Source: CAIVSN01 sp031539165 (GTDB lineage Bacteria; Patescibacteriota; Gracilibacteria; BD1-5; UBA2023). From it: DNA of 27,996 nucleotides. The notes under the pieces were generated by a model that did no database searches, was not told the DNA's origin, and worked only from the letters and a program-made list of their open reading frames with translations. Of the stretch, positions 8,627-17,900 are shown in pieces. How positions within the stretch are numbered: the stretch's first letter is position 1; every line of letters begins with the position of its first letter. The DNA is taken from contig JAVKLK010000038.1 of assembly GCA_031539165.1 (NCBI GenBank), positions 1 through 27,996 on the forward strand. Direction: 5' to 3'. The position numbers and the translations under genes were made by a program.

Positions 8627-9356
8627 TGATATTCTCGAATTCCATTTACGAGATCATGCTCAGAGAAGTGTAGATGGGAATTTTTCTTCAAAAATTCGAG
8701 CATCAGCCGGAGAATTTCAAGAGCTCCGTCCCTATATATTTGGAGAAAATGCTTCAAGGATTGATTTTCGGAAATCAAACTTTGATTCGGATACTCTTGT
8801 TCTTCGTGAATATACTCAGGAGAAAGAATTTCATGTGCATATAGCTATCGTTCCTGATGCTTCGTGGAGATTTGGGACAAGTCGATATACCAAGCGGGAT
8901 ATTCTCATAGAGTCTCTCATGCATATAGTGAATTCCCTCTGGATTCAAGAGATTCCCGGGTATATTTGGTGGTATGACTCTCTCTCTCAAAAAACACATT
9001 CGTTTCCGTTTCCGAGACAGATGCGAGAACTTGAGTCATTGTGTGACTTCATTCGGAATTGGGATATTCCAGAATACCATTCGGATATACTCTATCAGAG
9101 CCCCCCAATTGCTTGCATAAGTCAGACTTCGGGGGAAGGGGGGATTCTCTATTTTTGAGAATCTTCGTTCGACTGGAGTGGTATCGCTCATCGGTTCCAG
9201 ATACTGCAGATACAACTTCGCCATATCGAAGAAATTCAGTTGGCCCAAGAGAGAGACATTCTTGCGTGTGAGTCTATTGATTTCTGAGCGAGAGTAACTC
9301 TTCTGGAGCCTCAGACAGTCCATTCCATTCTTCAGGAAGGATTACGTCATTGGTAG
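8613..9356 (+). CDS. DUF58 domain protein, partner of MoxR (code 25)
   Basis: 247 residues with TGA as Gly at 9156 and 9285; stop TAG. The DUF58 signature is clear: EFQELRPYIFGENASRIDF (residues 35-53) corresponds to the family's LRxYxxGDxxRxIDW, followed by the LVLREYTQEKEFHVHI strand. The Asp usual after the motif's Gly is Glu (GEN). The region after it, HIAIVPDASWRFG, resembles the start of a vWA-like fold with a partly conserved DxS, as in many DUF58 proteins. There are no membrane helices, unlike longer DUF58 proteins with two N-terminal ones. The start ATG overlaps moxR by 14 nt, implying translational coupling. Probably acts with MoxR in assembly or maturation of a cell-envelope or metal-containing complex; the target is unknown. 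Confidence 0.85.
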
Positions 9357-9372
9357 ATTATCTTTCTTTCAT

Positions 9373-10491
9373 ATGACTCAGAGTCCTGTTTTTTCATACC
9401 TTCATGCGCTTGGGTTTTCTCATACTGAACTCTTTTCTCTAGAAACGAGTGAGCGGGGAGGAATTTATGCTCTATCCGATTCTCCTGTGCACGAAATTCA
9501 GGAATGCATTCAGATGTATGTTGAGAAATTCTCTATGAGAGTGGATCGGAGGAATCGTATCCTGAAAAAGGCTTCGGAATACTCTTTCGAGCGTCATGCC
9601 CTTTTTCTCTACGAGTCGAATGTTCGGGTTATTCTCCATGGAGAAGAGGATTTCCCGATTTGACTCAGGACAGCACCAAATCCAGTCTTTCTCGTGTATA
9701 TACGGGGGAATGTATCATTTCTCCGAGATACTACTCTTGCATTTTGAGTGGTTGGCTCCCGAGAGTGTACCCCGTATGGTGAAAGCATAACCCAATCTTT
9801 CGTGCCTCAGCTCTCTCGATACGGAGCAATCGTATCTGGATGAGCTTTGGGAATTGATGGATTGGCTCATGAAGCGACTCTTCGGGCTGGAGGGTATACT
9901 ATTGCTGTCATGGGAAGCGGATTGAATCATTTATATCCAAAGACTCATGCCTCTCTGTTTGATCGGATTTTGGCACAGGGCGGAGCGATTCTCTCTCACT
10001 TTCCTCTTGATACACTTCCTTCCACGTACACATTTCCCCTGAGGAATGAGATTATTGCAGCGCTCAGTTCTTGAATTTTTCTGGTGGAAGCAAGGAATCG
10101 TTCGGGCTCATTGATCACCGCACAAATCGCCCTTGATATAGGGAGAGATGTTTTTGCTGCCCCAGCAGATATTGGGCGAGTGAATTCTCAATGATGTAAT
10201 CGATTGATTCAATCTGGTTCAGCAAAACTCGTGCTTCACCCAGAGGACATACTTCTGGAATATGGGATATCCCCCAAAAGTAATTCCATTCCCTTTCCCC
10301 CTTGAGATCAGGGCAAAACTCTGGAAATGCAGATTGCCCCCTATATTGGAGAATCACCAAAAACACCAGAACAAATCGCTCTGTACTTTGGGCTCTCACT
10401 TCAAGAAACCATGATTCATCTTGGAAAATTGGAAATTCAGGGTACTATCAAGGCTTCTATATCGGGGAAATATTCACTTTGCTATGCGTAA
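9373..10491 (+). CDS. dprA: DNA processing protein DprA (code 25)
   Basis: 372 residues, the usual DprA length; six TGA glycines (9661, 9745, 9841, 10072, 10192, 10303) and a TAA stop. DprA loads RecA on incoming single-stranded DNA during natural transformation. The Rossmann-like core is unmistakable: VVGSRECTPYG (from residue 126), IVSGGALGIDGLAHEATL with its second motif Gly as TGA at residue 157, GGYTIAVMGSGLNHLYPK, FPLRNEIIAALS, VEARNRSGSLITAQIAL, and NSQGCNRLIQSGSAKLV with the invariant Gly as TGA. The C-terminus (PKTPEQIALYFGLSL to KASISGKYSL) looks like the winged-helix DprA C-terminal domain. It follows the DUF58 gene by 16 nt and overlaps murG by 8 nt. With the pilin and prepilin peptidase downstream it points to a DNA-uptake ability. 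No Shine-Dalgarno. Confidence 0.95.
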
Positions 10492-11563
10492 AATTGCTTG
10501 TATTGGAGGAGGATCGGGAGGTCATATTCTTCCTATAGTTATTCTTTGTGAGTCCCTTCGAGACACTCCAAATGTGAAAACGGTTTGGATAGGGGAGCAG
10601 GGTGGTATGGATGAAAAAAAGGCACAGGAACACGGGATTGATTTCTTCTGAATTCCTGGAGTGAAATTCCGGAGACACCTTTCTTATAAGACATTGTTTC
10701 AGCCATTCTCATTCCTGTTTGCTTGTTTTCGAGCTTGGAAAGTATTGAAACAAACCTCACCAGATGTCATATTCTGTAAATGAGGTTGAGTCGCACTTTC
10801 TGTTGGAATTTGTGCCTGGCTTCAGGGGATTCCTCTCTATGCTCATGAATCCGACACTATTCCTGGCATGACGAATCGGGTGATTGGTTGGTTTGCAAAA
10901 AAAGTCTTTGTTTGATTTCCGAGTGCTGCAGCATATTTCAGGGCGCCAACTGAGTCAGTATGACAGTGGATTGATCCAATTTTCCTGGAATACAAAGCAA
11001 AGCATCCATTTCATGCACAAGCTCTCACTTCTCCCATGCTTGAGGCCATGCATGTTGTTGTGCAGTGCGGATGACTCTGATCCACAAGAATATTTCGGGA
11101 ACTCCTTCGGATTCTTCCGGAATTTCCCAACGTTCACTTCACTATAGCGCTCGGAACATTGAATGAACACTTTCTTGAAGACTTTTCCGCGTATCCAAAT
11201 GTTTTTGTGAAGAAATGGTTTTTTCATGAAGAACTTGCCGAAGCGTATGCTCGGGCAGATGTTGCCATTGTCCGCTCAGCCGCCAATACACTCGGTGAAT
11301 GTGAGTATTTTTGATTGAAGATGATCATGATTCCTCTGGGCATATCTTCGTTCAATCATCAGCACTACAATGCTCGAGAGTATTCCCGAGGAGGGCGCCA
11401 TGTACTCCTCCCCGAAACGAACATCTCCGAGCTTTCGAATACTCTGAGGGAGATTTGAGCGTATAGGAAAGAGTCGTATGACATGCCACAAACACTTTCT
11501 CATACAGCCCTCAATCGCATTAGAGCAGTTCTCCTTTGAGAACCAGATCATCGAGTTCAGTAA
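10484..11563 (+). CDS. murG: MurG-family UDP-GlcNAc transferase (code 25)
   Basis: 359 residues (MurG is about 355) with ten TGA glycines, the highest density here; ends in TAA at 11561. MurG adds GlcNAc to lipid I at the inner membrane face to make lipid II. Motifs: GGGSGGH (8-14); CKGGGVALSVG (98 onward), where two of the three glycines are TGA; HESDTIPGMTNR, the family's HExNxxxGxTNR; VQCGGLGSTRIFRELL for the second glycine-rich loop, again with TGA; and RSAANTLGECEYFGLKMIMI plus NHQHYNAREY for the UDP-GlcNAc site. One deviation is RSAAN for the more common RSGAS/T. It starts inside dprA (8-nt overlap) and its last 44 nt overlap the 3' end of miaB on the other strand. It indicates a peptidoglycan wall, consistent with monoderm CPR bacteria. 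Confidence 0.93.
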
Positions 11564-12986
11564 TTCTTATAGGCACAATAGAGTCAAGAAGATTGAGCGA
11601 ACTTTCGATGTAGACCTCCTTGAAATTTCGGGTTCTTCCTACCCAGTTTCCTGTTCTTCCCGTTCCCGTAATGAGTACTTCTTCGACTCTCCCAATCATT
11701 TTTTGAGATCGAGTGACAATGCTTTCTCGGAGAATTTGATTGAGAATATCCCATCTTCGGGCTTTTTCTTCAGGAGAAACCATATCAGGAAATTCCGCAG
11801 CTCGAGTTCCATTCCTCGTGTTATATCGAGCTATATAGGCGAAATCAAATTCACATTCTCGCATAGCGGTTTCTGTCATCTGAAACTCTTCTTCTGTTTC
11901 TCCGGGGAATCCCACGATGATGTCGGTAGAAATGCCAAAGAGGGGATCTTGGCTTCTCAGATACTCTACCTGAGCTTTGAAGTCCGCATAGGTATGTTTT
12001 CGATTCATTCGCTTCAATACGCTATCCGATCCAGATTGGAGGGCAAAGTGGAGGAAATGACAGAGGTTTGGGATTTCGAAATGTGCCCGGAGAATATCCG
12101 GTGTCATATCATGAGGATTGCTTGAGGTGAAGCGTACTCGATCGAGTCCCTCTATCTTCCCCAGCTCATCTAAGAGCTCTCGGAATGGGGTCACTATTGG
12201 GGTATCATTTTTCCACTGAAGACTCTCCGCGTTCCAAAGCTTTGCACGAGTGAGCTTCCCATAGCTATTTACATTTTGTCAGAGGAGGGTTACTTCTTTT
12301 GCTCCTGATGCTACTGCTTTCTGGATTTCAGTAATAATTTCTTCTGGAGCTCGAGAGAATTCTCTTCCTCGAGTATAGGGAACAATACAAAACGTGCAGA
12401 AGTTATCGCACCCAGTTTGAATGATGCTATTTACGGAAGAAGTATGCGAAGGAATCTGTTCAATTTTGAGGTATTCTTCCCATTTTTCATCGTTTCCGAA
12501 GTCTTCCTTCCGTATCCAACTGAGTATTTTCGTGAGATATCCCGTCTCTTCAATCCGAAATACAAAATCAATATCTTCCGAGCGAAGGAGGAGCTCATCA
12601 TCCCAGTTCATACAGGAATCATTTGATTCTCACAAGGATATCGTTTTGGTATTTTTTCTTGGAGTTCTTTCCGGAAGATAGCGTTTTGCCATCCCTGTTT
12701 TCCGAGTCATACAACCGGTTACCCCTATGAGGGGACTTCGGTTTGATTCAAATCTTCGAATTTCACGAATAAATCCAAAAACTTTATCTTCCCCTTTTTG
12801 TCGAACCGAACACGTATTAAGGATAATGATATCCGCCTGAGTCGGATCGATTACTTTGAGACAGCCTGCTTGCAGGAGAACACGGTGAATCTTCTCCGAA
12901 TCTGCATAGTTCATCTGACATCAAAATGTCTTGATGTAGAAGGTACGTTTTTGTTTTTGTGGTGCGGAAATAGTGGAGGTACTCAT
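11520..12986 (-). CDS. miaB: tRNA-2-methylthio-N6-adenosine synthase MiaB (code 25)
   Basis: 488 residues. This radical-SAM methylthiotransferase acts on isopentenyl- (or threonylcarbamoyl-) adenosine-37 of tRNA. TGA encodes Gly at 12921, 12630 and 12279; ends in TAA. N-terminal cluster cysteines: KTFGCQMN (Cys23), NTCSVRQ and GVTGCM. The radical SAM motif is GCDNFCTFCIVPYTRG (Cys193, 197, 200). LLGQNVNSYG is the signature in which the TGA glycine is invariant. RFTSSNPHDM, CHFLHFALQSGSDSVLKRMN and STDIIVGFPGETEEEF are typical of MTTases; a C-terminal TRAM segment (EEVLITGTGRTG) follows. ATG 12986 is chosen because it adds KTFGCQMN, which holds the first cluster cysteine; ATG 12914 would lose it. 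About 30 residues longer than usual, mainly between the MTTase domain and the SAM motif. MiaB rather than MtaB is favoured by overall motifs, with some doubt. Confidence 0.9.
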
Positions 12987-13025
12987 AGGAGCCCAGATTT
13001 TAGGGAAAAGTACAGTTTTGTAAAT

Positions 13026-13054
13026 TTGAAAACCAATCCCTTTCGGACTATACT
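13026..13054 (+). promoter_or_regulatory. Strong sigma70-type promoter for the HIT / solute-binding gene pair
   Basis: TTGAAA (13026-13031), exactly 17 nt, then TATACT (13049-13054). The transcript would begin near 13061, leaving about 19 nt before the ATG at 13080 (a T-rich leader without a Shine-Dalgarno). It is the best promoter match in the window. Confidence 0.6.
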
Positions 13055-13079
13055 TCGCCTCAACTAGTCCTGTTTTTTT

Positions 13080-13472
13080 ATGTCCAAAACCATTTTCTCA
13101 AAAATTATAGAAGGAGAAATTCCTTCCTACAAGATTTTTGAGACTCCGTATGTCCTGGCATTCCTCGATATTTATCCTCAAATGCCCGGGCATACTCTCG
13201 TAGTGCCTAAGGTTGCCATCGACTCTTTCGATGATCTAGAAGAACCGTTTTATTCGGAAGTATTTCACGTTGCCCAAAAAATTGCTAAAGCACAGAAGCG
13301 AGCCTTTTGAACAAAACGAGCCACGCTTCATGTTCTATGATTTGATGTGCCTCACGCACATATTCACATTATCCCGGCAAACACCATGGAAGATGTGCGT
13401 ATTGCACCACATCCTCAGGCAACACCAGAGCAGCTTCTTGATGTTCAAAAACGGCTCATTTCCCATCTTTAG
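13080..13472 (+). CDS. HIT-family nucleotide hydrolase/transferase (code 25)
   Basis: 130 residues, with TGA as Gly at 13308 and 13338; stop TAG. Histidine-triad proteins cleave or transfer nucleotidyl groups (for example AMP-lysine or dinucleoside polyphosphates). The N-terminus is the classic HINT start (MSKTIFSKIIEGEIPSYKI), followed by AFLDIYPQMPGHTLVVPK. The triad VPHAHIHIIP has His92, 94 and 96, with the middle one the expected catalytic residue. The TGA at residue 87 gives LHVLGFDVPHAHIH, matching the family's small residue before the triad. Cytosolic. It lies 3 nt before the solute-binding-like gene and shares its promoter. The physiological substrate cannot be told from sequence. Confidence 0.92.
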
Positions 13473-13475
13473 CCT

Positions 13476-14852
13476 ATGTCTCCCAAAAAAATAGCATTTT
13501 TCGCCCTCGTTGCGGTAGTTATCGTTGCACTTGGAATTGGATTCACTCTTCTTGCTGGGAAAAGCGGGAAAACTTCTGGCCCAAAAGGACCGAAAGAACT
13601 TACGGTTTGGGTAGTTGGCGATGATACAGTGGGATTTGACCCTCTTATTGCTGAGTTTAAGAAAAAAGACACCTACAAGGACACGAATGTCATTTTCTCC
13701 AAATTTGCGAACTATCAAGACTATGAGAGGGCTCTTATAAATGTCATTGCAGACGGAAATTCTCCGGATATTTTTGTGATTCCTTCAACAGGCTCTGAAA
13801 TGCTTGCCAACAAAATTCAACCCATCTCAGATTCGTTTTTTGATGCGAGTGATGTCTCCAAAAATATGAATCGACTGTTTGATTCACTGGTTGAATTCCA
13901 ACCGGGGAAATCTCCAGAGGGGAAAGATATTCAAGTAACTACCCTAAAATGAGCTCCTCTGGGATATGAAACTATGGGGGTATACTATAATCGAGCCGTT
14001 CTTGAAAGTGCGATTCCAACAACTTGGGAGGAGTTTGATACAACACTGAAGAATGCTGGACAACTTCCCGTGGCCCTCGGTATGGGAGGGAGATACATCC
14101 ATCAGGCACCGAGTATTGCAAGCCTGTTTCTGATTCAAAACGGGATAGAGGGCGTAGATAAATTTGGAGATGCAGCTGCGAGTAAGGCTCTTGAGACATA
14201 CATGTCATATGCTCAAGCCTCCAATCAACCAATAGGACTGGGCGAATTAAAACCAGATATGGATCTCCGCTGAATTAGTGCCACTGACTTATTCGTGAGG
14301 GGGAAGGTGAGTGTGCTTTTTGGGTATCCTTCTATCCTCCGAGAAGTAGAATACGCTCTCAAGAGAGCAAGTTCTGATGCGGCTCTTGAGAAGCGAGATC
14401 TTCGATCTGCTCCAGTTCCTCAGTCTGCAGTCGGCAAAAAAACAAATATTGCTCGGTATACCTACTTTGCTGTTTCCAAATACTCGAGTTTCCCAGAAGC
14501 TGCTTCGGACTTCGTCGGATTTCTTACCACAAAAACGGCAGGAGAACTCTATTCAAATTCTTTTCCTCAATATTTGCCTGCAAGAAATGATGTAGCAGAA
14601 GGAGTGAAAGATAAAAGAATGAATGTCTCTTTCCCTTGGGTTCGATACGAAAGCTTCATTGCTCCAAACGATGTGCGACTCATAAATTTTGATCGATCCC
14701 TTACTTCAGAATATGAAGCTGCCCTTTCTCGAGCTCTTGATCAGCCAAATTTGGATGCAAAGGGAATCTTAGATCAGGTGAAAGCGCAGGTGGAATGTAG
14801 AAAGAAACAACTCATTGAGCGTTCGGGTTTTGATACTTCGTGTGAAAGTTAG
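13476..14852 (+). CDS. Membrane-anchored extracellular solute-binding-like protein (code 25)
   Basis: 458 residues with TGA as Gly at 13950 and 14271; stop TAG. The N-terminus KKIAFFALVAVVIVALGIG is a single hydrophobic segment (about residues 4-27) with no lipobox Cys, so it is probably a membrane anchor rather than a lipoprotein signal. The rest resembles family 1 (sugar-type) ABC substrate-binding proteins: ELTVWVVGDD at the first strand, FDPLIAEFKKK, SPDIFVIPSTGSEML, YETMGVYYNRAVLE, PTTWEEFDTTLKNAG, VRGKVSVLFGYPS and YFAVSKYSSFPEAASDFVGF all have counterparts there. No permease or ATPase gene is adjacent, so either the transporter lies elsewhere or this acts as a stand-alone surface receptor. 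It starts 3 nt after the HIT gene. Residues about 30-40 (a Gly/Lys/Pro-rich stretch) look like a linker. Confidence 0.8.
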
Positions 14853-14927
14853 CCATTTTTTGCATTCGTTCTGGGAGTATGATAGTCTCTTGGAAAGGCG
14901 TACCCCGCTCTCTACTCTCTAAATCTC

Positions 14928-17900
14928 ATGACCATGCTTCGTTTGGTGCGATTCATACTCATGGTGGCCATCAGTGCCTTCCTGTTCAGCGTTTGACACG
15001 TTCAAATTGCTTCATCTTCTCTTTCTCTTGATACCCCAACTGCGCAAGCGGCTTGTAGTATCTGGATTTTTAACTGTGACAATCCAACACAGGTTCCGTA
15101 TTGTAACTCGAATGATCCGAGCTCTCCAAACTACTGTTCTCTTGATAAGGGGACTGATATTGTGAAAAACAACATATCGGATATCAACAAGGATAAAAAG
15201 TTCTCGGATTATATTCAGGGGGTAATCGCTTACTTGCTGAGTTTCCTTTCTTTGATAGTTGTAATTCTCATACTCTGGGCAGGATTTAAGATTCTTACAG
15301 CGGGAGATGATACGGATAAGGTCAAATCGGCAAAGTCTACGATTGTGTATGCTCTCATAGGAGTGGTTCTTATCTTCCTCGCATGGGCTATCACTACATT
15401 TATACTGGGTGATTCTACTCGAAGCAAAGGGCTTATCAATGCAACGGCGATTCTTCAAAAGGTCGGAGATACATTTTCTGTTTCTGAAGCACTTGCCGCA
15501 ACAAATGATGGAAGAGGGTTTGAGTACTATAGCTCAAAGATTCAGTCTACAGCACAAGATATTGGTCGAGATTACGAAGTTGATGGGAAGGTAAAAATTA
15601 CCCATCTTCAAGATCTCCAATCTCTCGTAACGCAGTCAATGGAGACATTTCCGGAGAGTAATAAGGATATCAATACAAGTCTTGCAAATAATGTACTTAC
15701 CCAGATTGCTCTGGTGAAGAAATTCCCAGACTCTGATCTCTATACCGATCGTCTTGCGGGAGCCCTTCGAGACTTTCTTACGAATATAAAAATCGGTACA
15801 ATCACCGCCAAAATCACCGCTACGCCAGTTCAAGGAAATGCTCCTCTTACTACAACGCTTCGAGCGGTTGAAGCGCGAGATCCTTCTGGAGTAACTATTC
15901 CAGATTCAAACTATGTTTGGTGGATTCGTGGACCAGGAAATACTCGAAAAGTTCTCGGAAAGGGGCCTTCTATTCCATGGAGATTCGACACGGAGGCGGT
16001 CTATACGGTGAATCTTGAGATTCTTTCGGCAAGCAGAAATGCAAAGGGGAGAGTTGATGTTATGCCATTTCAAGGAACCCAAGAAGTGCGTGTTCTTCCG
16101 CGTCTTGCCAACATTCTCTTATATATGAATGGAGCGAATGTAAGTAGTAATGAGCAGTACAAAATTACTCCAAATCAGGGACGAGTAGGGATTATTATTG
16201 ATGCTACATCAAGCACACCAGCAGCAGGAGCTACAATACTCAAGACAGAGTGGGACTTTGGAAATGGGAATCGAATCAGCTATAACGGAGCTCCAAAACT
16301 TGAGCGACAGGTATATGCATCCGAGGGGGTATATACACTCCGTCTGAAGATTACGACAAATGAGAGTCCAGAAGGAATTGTGAAGGAACTTCGAATTATT
16401 TCTCAAGACCCAATCGCCTCCATTCGAGCTGATAAGACGACGGGATATGCTGGAGATGACTTCAAATTTCAGGCAACCAGCAACCTTGTAAACACGATGC
16501 TGAGTTATGAGTGGAATATACTGGAGTCTGATAGCGGAAAAAATCTCTTCTCCATGAAGGGGCAGGTGTTAAACTACAAATTTCCTCGAATGGGAAACTA
16601 TGTGGTAAAACTCAAAACAACTTCTGCTGGATGAAAAGAGGATGTTGATAACATTCAAATTCGTATTGATTCAAAAGATCCGATTGCGAACTTCGATGTA
16701 GCTGCAGCAAGTTCTGAAACCCCTAACACAGTACGACTTGATGCAACCCGAAGTTACGATCCAGATAGCATGGATGCAAGCAAGCTCCAATTTAACTGGA
16801 CTATTGATGGTGAGCGTGTTGAATTGGACAACAGTGCTCGAAATGGAGCCATTGGATTGTATACCTTTTCTACCAAAGGAAATCACACCATAGTACTTGA
16901 TCTCACTAATGAACAGGGGAAAACGACTCAAGCAAAAAAAGAATTTCGAGTTGAGTCACTTCTTTCGGTGAAGCTCATTCCTACTCCAAAAATCGGTCAA
17001 CTCGGGAATCCAGTAGCTCTTGTTGCTGAATCAAAAGAAGCAAATGTATTTGAGTGGGACTTCGGTGATTCTACGAATGAGAACACGAGTGAATCAAGAG
17101 CATTCCATACCTATAAAAAGGCTGGAGTATATGATGTACGGCTCACGGTTCGGGGAAATCCAGAAGCAGGAGCTTCCAATACTATCACGCGAAAGGTATA
17201 TATTACCGATGCTGACTCACCATTTGCCGCAATTTCTGTAAAGAAAGACCAAGATGCTATTGAAATGACTTCGGGTGCTTGTCCAAGTGGGGATGCCTAT
17301 GTAATTGATCGAACAAAGCCAGTTCGAGTTACTGCTGAAGAGAGTGTGAACACGGATGGAACAACAACCGGTCTTACTTATGCTTGGAAGTACCAAGGAA
17401 AAACTTCAACCCAAAAAGATTTTTCTTATAAGTTTGATGAGCTCGGATGTTTCCCTGTAACACTTACGGTCCGATCGCAGAAAGCAAATAAAACACATAC
17501 TTCTACCGTGTATGTAAAAGTAGAAAATGCTGTTCCAACTTTTGCCTCTCTTTCTGTTACTTCTGATAAGATAGATGCCGATCCGGTTGTGGTGAATGTA
17601 GCAGTCAATAATGCTACTGATCCCGATGGAGTAATTGTATCATACCTTTGGTACTACTATACAGATAGCGATCCAGAACCTCAGGACTTCAGAATTACTC
17701 GCAGCCCAAAGACAGTATTTGTTGTGCCTCGAATTAATGGAAAGTACTATTTCGCCGTTACCATGGAGGACTCAAATGGAGCGAAGGTAAATTCTGAAGA
17801 ATCTCGAGAAGAACGGTATTCTATTACTCTTGCGAGTGATAATATAAATACCCCACTCATTCAATTGAAGGCCTCAACTTCTCAGGCTAAGGTTTCTGAA

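Noticed and set aside
11478..12125. Plus-strand 215-codon ORF over the 3' half of miaB
   Set aside because: It is antisense to well-conserved radical-SAM sequence; Ser/Phe-rich shadow translation with no start signal.
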